Positions 1 to 8,141 of a stretch of DNA of 64,000 bases are shown piece after piece. The position numbers and the translations under genes are program-made. Position 1 is the first letter of the stretch. Every line of letters begins with the position of its first letter. This stretch comes from Halostagnicola kamekurae (GTDB lineage: Archaea; Halobacteriota; Halobacteria; Halobacteriales; Natrialbaceae): assembly GCF_900116205.1 (NCBI RefSeq), contig NZ_FOZS01000002.1:1054001-1118000 (forward strand). Reading direction: 5' to 3'. Below the pieces are notes generated by a model that searched no databases, was not told where the DNA came from, and saw nothing but the letters and a program-made list of their open reading frames with translations.

Positions 1-506
1 CTGATCTCGGGCTCGTTGTCGTCGGTGTCGATGATCAGCTCGAAGTACTCCGCCTCACTCGAGCCCTGCGTGCGACTCGTGATCTTGGCGGGTTTCCCGC
101 TTGTCAGTTGCGAGTAGAGGACGGCCGCGGAGATCCCGATCCCCTGCTGTCCGCGAGACTGTTCGCGAGCGTGAAATCGCGAGCCGTAGAGTAGTTTCCC
201 GAAGACTTTCGGCAGCGATTCCTTCGTTAGCCCCGGCCCGTTGTCCTCGACGATCAGCCGGTAGTAATCGCCCTCCTCCTGAATTTCGACGTAGATATCG
301 GGGAGAATACCGGCTTCCTCGGCGGCGTCGAGCGCGTTGTCGACGGCCTCTTTGACGGCCGTCACGAGGCCTCGAGCACCGCTGTCGAAGCCGAGCATGT
401 GCTTGTTCTTCTCGAAGAACTCGGCGATGGAGATCGCGCGCTGGTTTTCGGCCAGCTCTTCGGCGATCCCCTCCTCCTCGCCGAGCGTCGACTGGAACGA
501 CGTCAT
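1..506 (-). CDS. top6B: DNA topoisomerase VI subunit B, 5' part (cut by window edge)
   Basis: The ATPase subunit of the type IIB topoisomerase, which with Top6A relaxes and decatenates DNA. About 168 N-terminal residues are visible; the gene runs off the left edge. The GHKL ATPase fold is clear: an N-box ([14 protein letters not shown]), a G1 box (VEDNGPGL), then the segment [11 protein letters not shown] followed by [11 protein letters not shown], which is typical of Top6B and binds nucleotide phosphates. The ATG at 504-506 gives a normal start ([13 protein letters not shown]). Any top6A partner would lie outside the window to the left. Identification is secure. Confidence 0.95.
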   Translation of the reverse strand, partial: MTSFQSTLGEEEGIAEELAENQRAISIAEFFEKNKHMLGFDSGARGLVTAVKEAVDNALDAAEEAGILPDIYVEIQEEGDYYRLIVEDNGPGLTKESLPKVFGKLLYGSRFHAREQSRGQQGIGISAAVLYSQLTSGKPAKITSRTQGSSEAEYFELIIDTDDNEPEI

Positions 507-530
507 CGTTTCCCCTTATTAGCGGCGGGG

Positions 531-662
531 CTAAAAGCTGTGTGCTACCGCGGTGAAAGTGATTGGTACGCTCGGTCCGGCATCGTGGACCGGAACGAAG
601 CCTCGCTCCCGGCGCTCGAGGACGATCTGCCAGCGAATCGGATCACCAGCCACCGAGGTCAC
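531..662 (-). CDS. possible 43-aa ORF overlapping the uspA stop
   Basis: A GTG at 660-662 overlaps the TGA of the upstream universal stress gene (a GTGA overlap), which would permit coupled translation. The 43-residue product is hydrophobic at its C-terminus (ending VPITFTAVAHSF) and shows no recognised domain. It ends 25 bases before the start of top6B. High GC in this genome makes chance ORFs of this size common, so only the overlap architecture argues for it. Confidence 0.25.
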   Translation of the reverse strand: MTSVAGDPIRWQIVLERRERGFVPVHDAGPSVPITFTAVAHSF

Positions 663-1141
663 TCGACCGTCGCCCTCGGGTCTGCAGGCGCGGACTCCTG
701 ATCGTCCGCGTCGAGGTGGACCGTCAACACGGGGACCGGCGACCGGCGAACGACCCGCTCGGCGACGCTCCCGAGCAGGAGTCGGTCGATTCCGCCTCGG
801 CCGTGGGTCCCCATCACGACGAGATCGCAGTTTTCGGGTGCGGCCTCGTCGACGATGACCCTGCTCGGCGAGCCCTCGAGTACGTTCGTCTCGACGTCGA
901 CGTCGGATGGGGCGAGCTCTTTCACCCGTTCGACCGCCACCTCGCCTTCCTCTCGGAGGGCGCCGGTGATGCCGTCCCACGCCGTCTCCATCGCGAGGCC
1001 ACCGTAACTCGCGGCGTTGATGACGTACACCGCACGGATCGTCGCATCGTGGGTTCGAGCGAGTTCGATCGCGTACTCGAGCGCGTGCTCGCCCTCGGCC
1101 GAACCGTCGGTCGGAACGAGGATTCGATCGTACATTGTCAT
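659..1141 (-). CDS. universal stress protein (UspA family)
   Basis: A 160-aa single-domain Usp fold. It begins MTMYDRILVPTDGS, the usual first strand and loop, and carries the ATP-binding signature G-x2-G-x9-G-S/T as MGTHGRGGIDRLLLGSVAE, followed by the last strand SPVPVLTVH. The C-terminus has a short acidic tail. Cytoplasmic; likely binds nucleotide and acts in stress tolerance, though the exact role of this copy cannot be told. Two ATGs lie in tandem (1139-1141 and 1133-1135), so the start is uncertain by two residues. It diverges from the Dna2-like gene. A TATA-like TTATTACT on the minus strand (about 1163-1170) and an inverted repeat at 1144-1156 lie just upstream. Confidence 0.9.
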   Translation of the reverse strand: MTMYDRILVPTDGSAEGEHALEYAIELARTHDATIRAVYVINAASYGGLAMETAWDGITGALREEGEVAVERVKELAPSDVDVETNVLEGSPSRVIVDEAAPENCDLVVMGTHGRGGIDRLLLGSVAERVVRRSPVPVLTVHLDADDQESAPADPRATVE

Positions 1142-1143
1142 AT

Positions 1144-1156
1144 GTTATCATATAAC
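1144..1156. promoter_or_regulatory. inverted repeat GTTAT-N3-ATAAC upstream of uspA
   Basis: A perfect 5-bp inverted repeat with a 3-base spacer sits directly before the uspA start codon, between a TATA-like element and the ATG. That position suits a repressor operator. Function is inferred from position only. Confidence 0.4.
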
Positions 1157-1329
1157 GCGCAGTAGTAATAACTGTGTTGTTCACCGCCCCGACGGAGTCT
1201 ATCGCACAAACGTGCCGTCGTGGCGTTCTGTCGGGTCTCGAGCGCGGTTGCGGACGATGGCGAGCATCCCCGACGCCCGGGTCGACGGCGACCGATAGCA
1301 TTTTTCGCCGCCGACCCGTTCACGGATCC

Positions 1330-4098
1330 GTGAACGTACGCGGGAGCGTCGCGGGTGAGGTCGACGTGCGAACGGTGACGACAAGCTACGGCGAGAGCGA
1401 CCTCGCGGAAGTTCCGCTGCGGTTCGATCGACACGAAGATTCGACGGCCCCGGCCGACGCGTCCAGTTTCGAGTCCGACGATGGGTCCGGTTCCGGGTCC
1501 GACGGCGCGTCCAATTACGAATCGTCGGGCGCGGTCGACGGACGGGACGCGACGACGGTCACGTTGTGGGGCAAGTGGACCGAATCGGCGGAGCTGCTCG
1601 AGCCGGGGATGGAACTGCTCGTGACGAACGTCGACGAGGACGAGTACCAGGGCGAGACGCAGTACTCCACGACGGGCGAGTCCTACGTCGTCGTCGAGCC
1701 GAGCTTTCTGGTGAACGTGACCGATGTCCGCAACTGGGTCGAGTGTCCGCGCCTGTACTACCTCAACAAGCTCTCGGGGGTGCCGCTGAACTATCCGGTC
1801 CTCAAGGGGACCATCGTCCACGAGGTCTTCGGGGACCTCCTTCGGGGACGGGACCTCGAGGCGGCGATCGACGAGCGAATCGACGAACGGGGCCTCGAAC
1901 TCGGCTTACTGGGCGAGACCCCCGAAGGCGTCGCCGAGGACGTCCGCGACAACGCCGCCGCGATCGAGGGCTGGCTCGAGCAGGGCCGACTCACAGAACA
2001 AGATAGCTGGCGCTCGGAACAGCTACTCATCAGCGAGACGTTCGGCATCCGCGGGCGCGCCGACGCCATTCGACGCGGCGCGCCGGTCGAACTCAAGACC
2101 GGCAAGAACCTGCGGAAGGATCCGCGGTTCAAGGACAAGGTTCAGGCCGCCTGCTACGCGCTCTTGCTCGAGGAACACGGTGGCGACGTCGATATGGGTA
2201 CCTTGCTCTACACGAAAAACTCCGCGCTCGATCGGAACGAGGAGACCGGCGACCTCACGCCGGCCAAGGAGTTCACGATGGGCGAGGGCCTCCTGAAGTT
2301 CGTCGTTCGCGTGCGAAACGAGATCGCGGTGATGGAAGTCGCCGGCGACGTGCCGACGGGGTACGAAGGCGACGCCAAGTGCGAGTACTGCTTCGAACAG
2401 GACACCTGCATGGTCGTCTCCGGACGGCTCGACCAGGAGTCGAAGGCGGGCCAGATCGGCCAGTCGCTTCCGCCGGAGGAGCTCGAGTACTTCGAGCGGC
2501 TCTACCACGCCATCGAGGAAGAACGTCGCGAGATCCACGCAGAGTACGCCAAACTCTGGGAACAGGACGCCGAAGAGCGCGCCGAGGACGACCGGGCGAT
2601 CATCGATCTCGAGTTCGTCGAACGGCGGGAACTCGAGGGCGGCCGCTGGGAGCTTCGGACCCGCCAGCGCGGCGCGTCGACCTCCAAACTGCGCGAAGGG
2701 GACCTCGTGCTGGCCAGCGACGGCCACCCGGTGAGCGGCAACTCGGAACTCGCTCAGATCGAGCGGCTGGACGACGAGATCGTCCTCACGGCCGACGAAC
2801 CCGTCGAGGTCACCCGGCTCGACGTCTACCCGTCCGAACTGACCACCGACCGGTTGCTCGTCGCGCTTCACGACGCCCTGCTCAAAGGGAGTGACCGTCG
2901 CAAGGACGTCCTCTTCGGGCGCGCCGACCCCGAATTCGACGATCCGGGAGAGACGTTCATCGACAACAACGACGCGCAGGACGAGGCCGTTCGAAAGGCG
3001 GTGGGAGCGCAGGATTGCGCATTGATCCACGGCCCGCCCGGGACGGGAAAGACCTACACCATCGCTCGAGCGATCCGCGCGATGGTCGAGCGCGGCGAGC
3101 GCGTCCTCCTGTCGGCGTTTACCAACCGGGCGGTCGACAACGCGCTCGAGGCCTTGCTCGAGCAGGGGATCGACACGACCGACGTGGTCCGGGTCGGCTC
3201 CGAGAGCGGCGTCCGCGAGGACATGCAAGCCCACCGGCTCGACTTCGCGGGCGATCCCGAGGAACGCGTCGCGGAGCTACAGAACGCGAAGGTCGTCGCC
3301 GCGACGACGGCGACCTGCGGCTCGCGGGTCATGAAAGAGCAGGCCTTCGACGCGGTGCTCGTCGACGAAGCCGCGCAGTTGACCGAACCGGGGACTTACG
3401 CGGCGATCAATCTCGCCAGTCGGTTCGTCCTCGTCGGCGACCACGAACAGCTCCCGCCGGTCGTCCAGGCCGAAAACGACCTGACGACGTCGCTGTTCGA
3501 GCGACTCGTCGAGCGACACCCCAACGCAGGGATCATGCTCGACCGACAGTACCGGATGAACCAGCGCATTCAGGCGTTCGCCTCGCGGGAGTTCTACGAC
3601 GGCGAACTCCGCCCCGCGGAGCCGACCGTCGCGACGCGAACGCTCGACGACCTCGAGGGCGTCTCTCGGGACGGCTTGCCTCCCGAACTTCGGGATCCCG
3701 TAAGCTTAGTCCCGGTGGCGGGCGACGACGGCCAGTATACCGACGACGCCGAAGCCGCCCGGATCGCGGAACTGATCGAACGGTACGAAGCCGCGGGCCT
3801 CGAGCGGTCCGATATCGGGGTCATCGCGCCGTTTCGCGCGCAGGTGTCGAATATTTCGAACTACGTTCCCGACGGCGTCGCCGTCGACACCGTCGACCGG
3901 TTCCAGGGTTCGAGTCAGGAGGTCATCATCGTCTCCTTTACCGCGACCGGCACCCTCGAGGGACCGATCTTCGAGGACTACCGGCGGATCAACGTCGCGC
4001 TGACGCGACCGAAACGCGCGCTCGTGCTAGTCGGCGACGCCGACGCGCTCGCGACCGATCCGGTGTACGGCCGGATGCTCGAGTGGGCGCACCAGTAA
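1330..4098 (+). CDS. Dna2-like nuclease-helicase (Cas4/RecB-type nuclease fused to SF1 helicase)
   Basis: 922 aa from a GTG start; the frame extends upstream to 1174, but that segment is basic and non-conserved. A PD-(D/E)XK nuclease comes first: a cysteine in WVECPRLYYL (about residue 139), the His of GTIVHEVF, GRADAI, VELKTGKN as the ExK, QAACY, and then three cysteines in CEYCFEQDTC (about 350-357). This four-Cys arrangement is the Fe-S cluster of Cas4/AddB/Dna2 nucleases. An SF1 helicase follows: Walker A GPPGTGKT (about 568), Walker B VLVDEAAQ, LVGDHEQLPPV, LDRQYRMN, VDRFQGSSQEVI and VALTRPKRAL. It probably processes DNA flaps or ends in replication and repair. Family assignment is strong; an Fe-S cluster is inferred from the cysteines. 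Confidence 0.92.
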   Translation: MNVRGSVAGEVDVRTVTTSYGESDLAEVPLRFDRHEDSTAPADASSFESDDGSGSGSDGASNYESSGAVDGRDATTVTLWGKWTESAELLEPGMELLVTNVDEDEYQGETQYSTTGESYVVVEPSFLVNVTDVRNWVECPRLYYLNKLSGVPLNYPVLKGTIVHEVFGDLLRGRDLEAAIDERIDERGLELGLLGETPEGVAEDVRDNAAAIEGWLEQGRLTEQDSWRSEQLLISETFGIRGRADAIRRGAPVELKTGKNLRKDPRFKDKVQAACYALLLEEHGGDVDMGTLLYTKNSALDRNEETGDLTPAKEFTMGEGLLKFVVRVRNEIAVMEVAGDVPTGYEGDAKCEYCFEQDTCMVVSGRLDQESKAGQIGQSLPPEELEYFERLYHAIEEERREIHAEYAKLWEQDAEERAEDDRAIIDLEFVERRELEGGRWELRTRQRGASTSKLREGDLVLASDGHPVSGNSELAQIERLDDEIVLTADEPVEVTRLDVYPSELTTDRLLVALHDALLKGSDRRKDVLFGRADPEFDDPGETFIDNNDAQDEAVRKAVGAQDCALIHGPPGTGKTYTIARAIRAMVERGERVLLSAFTNRAVDNALEALLEQGIDTTDVVRVGSESGVREDMQAHRLDFAGDPEERVAELQNAKVVAATTATCGSRVMKEQAFDAVLVDEAAQLTEPGTYAAINLASRFVLVGDHEQLPPVVQAENDLTTSLFERLVERHPNAGIMLDRQYRMNQRIQAFASREFYDGELRPAEPTVATRTLDDLEGVSRDGLPPELRDPVSLVPVAGDDGQYTDDAEAARIAELIERYEAAGLERSDIGVIAPFRAQVSNISNYVPDGVAVDTVDRFQGSSQEVIIVSFTATGTLEGPIFEDYRRINVALTRPKRALVLVGDADALATDPVYGRMLEWAHQ

Positions 4099-4334
4099 CG
4101 ACCGCCGTCACCCGTCGCTTCCGGTCGGAGTGAGGCGGTGTCGGTTTTCGAAGGCGAGAAACTCTCGATCGTCGACCGCTGCGGAGAGCAGAACGTGTGA
4201 TTTCAGCGATCCATTTCTACACTCGAAGGAGCATTAAAATTTCTGTAAGGACTGATTCGCCGTAGGAGCGGCGTTCATAGCCGCAGTGGCCGAGAAATAC
4301 AAACGCTAATGTAAGGAGAAACAGATAAGGAGAC

Positions 4335-5588
4335 ATGATTGTTTTCGTGCAGGAGAATCCACTGGCTGGAGCGATTCTCGTTTTGCTCTGGGTCGGCCTG
4401 CTCCTGTACTTGCTGTCGGCGTGCTGGTGGTTGCTCGAGGCGGTTGTTCTGGCTCGCGGGTGGAAGACCGATGCCACCGATATCGAGTGGGGGTTCGACG
4501 ATATACAGATCCGGATCCTCACGATTGACGCCGAGCAAGTCGTCCAGACGACGGTCAACGCGGTTCCAGACGGTATCGAGGATGTCCGCGTAATCGCCGA
4601 AGCAGACCTCGAAATCGACGGTGCGACCGTCCACGTCGTTCCCGACGACTACGACTGTACCGCGACGAACAAGGGACGAGCGGTCGAGTGGGCGCGTCGA
4701 CGCGTCTACTGTGACAAGGAGTACGTGCTGTACTTGGACGAGGATACGCTCATGGCGGGGTTCAACGGGCTGCCGGACGCCGACGTGATTCAGTTCACCG
4801 AGAAACCGATCTACACCGGCTCTCGACTCTCCTATCTCAGCGAGGTGTTCCGAATCGGCTACCAGTTCGAACAGTTCGGATTCCACCGGCTCACCTATCC
4901 CCTCTACGCGTGGGGAGGTGGCATCGCCGTTCGCTCGTCCATCGAAGACGACATCACCTGGGACGTCGCGACGATCACCGAAGACACGAACTTCCTGTGG
5001 CGAGCGGCCGATACTCGGGACCTTTCCTATACGCTACTCAACGCTCGCTTTCGAAATCAGGCGCCGCCGTCTCTCCGTGCGATGATCCACCAGCGCCGTC
5101 GGTGGATCTCCGGAACGATGGCGGACGGTCACATTCTCCCGAGGTGGTACCAGCCCCTCTACTACACTCGGATCATCGCGTGGGCGTTTTCACCGCTCGT
5201 CGTGGTTCTCGCGCTCGTCGCGGCGATGTTCCCGGGTTCGATTCCGACGCTCGAGTGGTACGCCCTGCTCTCGATCGGTCTGGTTGGCATTCTGTTCGTC
5301 TACATGATTGTCGGTCTCATCGGCTATCGAAAGCATCCCGTCATCTGGCCGCTGCTGCTCGCTCTCACGCCGATCGCGGTCGCCGCCCACTCGATCGGTG
5401 CGCTGTGGGGGGCCCTCAGCCCGGTCGAAACGTTCGAGGTGACCGAGAAGGTGGCGCCGGAAACGATCGAAACAGTCCACAGCGAACTCGAGAAAGGTGA
5501 TCTCGCAGAACACGAGGGAACGGACCGACTCGTCAGAGATTCCGAGAACGAGTTCGATATGAACGCGAACATCCTCGACGACGATTGA
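4335..5588 (+). CDS. membrane glycosyltransferase, GT2 family (Egghead-like)
   Basis: 417 aa. N-terminal membrane segment (about residues 10-35), then a GT-A catalytic domain with the metal-binding DxD-type motif in YVLYLDEDT (about 133-141), a TEDTNF acceptor motif, and the processive-type QRRRW motif (HQRRRWISG). Three or more C-terminal membrane helices follow, then an acidic cytoplasmic tail. It likely transfers a sugar from a nucleotide donor to a lipid or glycan at the inner face of the membrane. The start is supported by a Shine-Dalgarno-like GGAG six bases before the ATG. It stands alone between the Dna2-like gene and a signalling block. Donor and acceptor cannot be read from sequence. 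Confidence 0.85.
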   Translation: MIVFVQENPLAGAILVLLWVGLLLYLLSACWWLLEAVVLARGWKTDATDIEWGFDDIQIRILTIDAEQVVQTTVNAVPDGIEDVRVIAEADLEIDGATVHVVPDDYDCTATNKGRAVEWARRRVYCDKEYVLYLDEDTLMAGFNGLPDADVIQFTEKPIYTGSRLSYLSEVFRIGYQFEQFGFHRLTYPLYAWGGGIAVRSSIEDDITWDVATITEDTNFLWRAADTRDLSYTLLNARFRNQAPPSLRAMIHQRRRWISGTMADGHILPRWYQPLYYTRIIAWAFSPLVVVLALVAAMFPGSIPTLEWYALLSIGLVGILFVYMIVGLIGYRKHPVIWPLLLALTPIAVAAHSIGALWGALSPVETFEVTEKVAPETIETVHSELEKGDLAEHEGTDRLVRDSENEFDMNANILDDD

Positions 5589-5651
5589 GCGACTACAACT
5601 CGATTCCACGTCGCAACTCGAGGACCCCTCTAGAACGACGGCACCCGCCGA

Positions 5652-5825
5652 TCAGTCCCACTGTCGGAGGGGAACGACCGCGTCGCACCGGACCGACAGC
5701 CAGGCATCTTCCTCGGCGCTCCCGTCGAGTCGAAATCGAGGAACCGCGTGTCCGTGATCGATCGTCGCACGGACACGGGGTAGCTGTTCCGTATCGGTCG
5801 TTTCTCGAGGCTCGTCTCTGCCCAT
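5652..5825 (-). CDS. small acidic haloarchaeal protein, 57 aa
   Basis: The ATG at 5823-5825 opens a 57-residue acidic ORF beginning MGRDEPRETTDTEQLP and ending DAWLSVRCDAVVPLRQWD. The pattern of a charged start, a beta-rich middle and a terminal DAWLS...W recalls small haloarchaeal DUF7556-like proteins; this is memory, not a search. A TATA-like CTTATGG lies about 27 bases upstream on the minus strand, consistent with a leaderless transcript. It fills the otherwise empty 402-bp gap between the glycosyltransferase and the histidine kinase; the rest of the gap holds only promoters. Function unknown. Confidence 0.55.
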   Translation of the reverse strand: MGRDEPRETTDTEQLPRVRATIDHGHAVPRFRLDGSAEEDAWLSVRCDAVVPLRQWD

Positions 5826-5960
5826 ACTTGTGCAATGGTAGCACAGACCATAAGCGCTCCGCGTGAATGCCTCGAGTCGTCTAAAGACGGGTGATACCAC
5901 GTCGACTCATAACACACATACTTCGAAGATAGTGACGATCCGCTCAAAGTCACACAAAAG

Positions 5961-5968
5961 CCTATAGC
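5961..5968 (+). promoter_or_regulatory. TATA box of the membrane histidine kinase
   Basis: CCTATAGC lies about 22-30 bases before the ATG at 5991, the usual haloarchaeal spacing for a leaderless transcript. It supports the chosen start. Confidence 0.5.
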
Positions 5969-5990
5969 GATCCCTTTCCCAGTAGCGACA

Positions 5991-7187
5991 ATGGGCCTCG
6001 TTCGGCCGCTCGCTTCTCGAGTCAGCGGACGACCGCTTATCACCCTCATTGGAGCGGTATATATCGCGTTAGCGCTCGGATGGACGATCGGACAGTTGGT
6101 CCACGGCGAGCCGCTCGTAAACCTCTTGACCGTGCCGCTGATGGTCGGTACTCCGGGCGTCGTGCTCGTACTCGGGTCGTATCGACTCTCGCAGACGGAC
6201 ATCGATCCGGACTTCTACGGAGTCGTCGGTCGATGGTGTCTCGCGAGTATCGGTGCGATAATCGGCGTCCTCGTCGTCTACCACGTCCAGCCGGCCGACG
6301 ATCTCAGCAATCCGAGACGTGGTATCCTCATTCTCTCGGCTTTGAGCAGTGTCGCCGGCTTCGGCGTCGGCATTCACGACGCGCGAGCGAAGACGCGAGC
6401 GCGCGAAGTGGCAAAACGGAACCGGGAACTGCGGCGCGTGCGGGCCGAACTCGAGCGCTCTAACGAGCGCCTCGAGCAGTTCGCCTACGCCGCCTCTCAC
6501 GACCTCGAAGAGCCGCTCCGGATGGTCACCAGTTATCTCTCCCTGCTCGAGGACCGGTACGCGGACGACCTCGACGAGGACGCCGAGGAGTTCATCGAGT
6601 ACGCGGTCGACGGCGCAGAGCGCATGAAGGCGATGATCGATGCGCTTCTCCAGTACTCCCGAGTCGAGACGCAAGGGGAGCCACTGGAACCGGTCGACCT
6701 GGAAGAAGTGCTCGCGACCGTCAGGAAGAACCTCGAGGTCCAGGTCGAGGAGAGTGATGCGACCATCGAACGTCAGACGTTGCCGCGAGTGCTGGGCGAT
6801 CGGGGACAACTCCAGCACGTCTTTCAGAACCTGTTGAGCAACGCGATCGAGTACAGCGAGGACGAACCGCCTCGCGTCACCATTTCCGCTGACCGCGACG
6901 ACTCGATGTGGACCGTCTCCGTCCGAGATCATGGCATCGGGATACCTCCGGAACACCAGGAGGACGTTTTCGAGGTGTTCGAGCGCCTGCACACACACGA
7001 CGAACACGCCGGCACCGGTATCGGTCTCGCACTCTGCAGGCGGATCGTCGAGCGCCACGGTGGGGACATCTGGGTCGACTCCGAACCCGGCGAGGGTGCG
7101 ACGTTTTCGCTCACGCTTCCCGCGGTAACCCGCGACGCGAACTCGAGCCGAGTCGCGGGGGGAGCTGGCGGGACCCGTTTCACCTGA
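5991..7187 (+). CDS. membrane-bound sensor histidine kinase
   Basis: 398 aa. Four predicted N-terminal membrane helices (about residues 15-130), a short basic coiled linker, a HisKA domain with the phospho-acceptor His in FAYAASHDLEEPLRM (about 170), and an HATPase_c domain with an N-box (FQNLLSNAIEY), G1 (DHGIGIP) and G2 (GTGIGLALCRR). There is no PAS or receiver domain. No response regulator lies nearby, so it is an orphan kinase. The HisKA/HATPase part is closely similar to that of the kinase at the right end of the window (same EQFAYAASHDL, AVDGAERM and YSRVET blocks), so the two share a recent origin or partner. The signal is probably sensed in the membrane. Confidence 0.92.
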   Translation: MGLVRPLASRVSGRPLITLIGAVYIALALGWTIGQLVHGEPLVNLLTVPLMVGTPGVVLVLGSYRLSQTDIDPDFYGVVGRWCLASIGAIIGVLVVYHVQPADDLSNPRRGILILSALSSVAGFGVGIHDARAKTRAREVAKRNRELRRVRAELERSNERLEQFAYAASHDLEEPLRMVTSYLSLLEDRYADDLDEDAEEFIEYAVDGAERMKAMIDALLQYSRVETQGEPLEPVDLEEVLATVRKNLEVQVEESDATIERQTLPRVLGDRGQLQHVFQNLLSNAIEYSEDEPPRVTISADRDDSMWTVSVRDHGIGIPPEHQEDVFEVFERLHTHDEHAGTGIGLALCRRIVERHGGDIWVDSEPGEGATFSLTLPAVTRDANSSRVAGGAGGTRFT

Positions 7188-7246
7188 CCCGGTGACTCGC
7201 TGTTGCAAGCACTAGTTACTCACCGCAGATACGCATCCGTCCACGC

Positions 7247-7585
7247 ATGCGAACCGTCGTACACATTCCCACGGGAGACGAAGCCGAACAGGAGACCGGA
7301 CTCGCCATCGCGCGCAACTTACTCGAGGACGAAACCGACAGTATCGACGAGGTCGCCCTCGTCGCTCAGGGCGGTGGGATTGCGACCGTCAGGGACGACG
7401 GCGACACCGTCGACAAGATCAAGTCGCTTCTCGAGGACGGCGTCGCGGTGAGCGCCTGTTCGAACACGCTCGATATGATGGACCTCGAGGAGTCGGATCT
7501 CGTTTCGGGCGTCGAGACCGTTCCCGAGGGCGCGGTCGAAGTAACCCGACTGCAGGACGAGGGGTACGCGTACCTCCGGCCGTAG
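7247..7585 (+). CDS. DsrE-like protein
   Basis: 112 aa, the size of a single DsrE/DsrF fold. It begins MRTVVHIPTGD, has a glycine-rich loop (VALVAQGGGIATV) and a conserved-position cysteine in VSACSNTLDMM, as in DsrE-type sulfur-relay and peroxiredoxin-like proteins. Cytoplasmic. No Dsr or Tus sulfur-relay partner lies nearby, so the single Cys may act in general thiol or sulfur transfer. The role is inferred from fold and cysteine only. Confidence 0.75.
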   Translation: MRTVVHIPTGDEAEQETGLAIARNLLEDETDSIDEVALVAQGGGIATVRDDGDTVDKIKSLLEDGVAVSACSNTLDMMDLEESDLVSGVETVPEGAVEVTRLQDEGYAYLRP

Positions 7586-7691
7586 CTGTTCGCAGTGGCG
7601 AGTGCGACGGACCGTCTGATCGAGGACGACCCGGATCGAGCCGTCTCGGCGGGCCACGGCAGTTAAGCGACAGCGGTTCGAAGTGTGTGGC

Positions 7692-8141
7692 ATGGGGACT
7701 CGAGTCATGGATGTGATGACCGAAGACGTCGTTACCTGTGGGGCCGATACCGGTCTCGAGGCCGTCGCCGAGCGGATGCTCCGCCACGAAATCGGCAGCG
7801 TCGTCGTTACGACGGAGGGGAACTCATACGGTATCGTCACGGAGACGGATATCGTCTTTGCGACCTACAAAACGGGGGCGTCGCTCGCAGAGATTCCAAC
7901 GCGAAAGGTCGCGAGCCACCCGGTCGTAACTACAGAACCGACACAAACGCTTCGGCTCGCAGCGAAGCGGATGCGTGAGGAGGGAGTCAAAAAGCTCGTC
8001 GTCGTCGACGGACTCGATATCGCGGGTATCCTGACGACGCAGGACCTCATCGATCACTACGGCGAGTTGAACAAAGAGGTCGAGGAGATCCGCCAGTCCA
8101 GTCACCAACAGTCGAAGGAGTGGCCCCGAGAGGACTTCTAA
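7692..8141 (+). CDS. CBS-domain protein
   Basis: 149 aa comprising two CBS motifs (a Bateman module): VMDVMTEDVVTCGADTG with GIVTETDIV, then KVASHPVVTTEPTQTL with GILTTQDLIDHY, and a charged C-terminal tail. Such modules bind adenine nucleotides or similar ligands and regulate a partner; none is fused here. The ATG at 7692 is preferred over the in-frame GTG at 7683 because a TATA-like GTTAAGCG (about 7659) lies the right distance upstream. Its stop codon directly abuts the stop of the convergent surface-protein gene, with no intergenic base. Confidence 0.88.
   Translation: MGTRVMDVMTEDVVTCGADTGLEAVAERMLRHEIGSVVVTTEGNSYGIVTETDIVFATYKTGASLAEIPTRKVASHPVVTTEPTQTLRLAAKRMREEGVKKLVVVDGLDIAGILTTQDLIDHYGELNKEVEEIRQSSHQQSKEWPREDF

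Noticed and set aside
1174-1329. Upstream ATG for the Dna2-like gene
   Set aside because: The added 52 residues are basic and non-conserved and would overlap the promoter shared with uspA; GTG at 1330 fits better.
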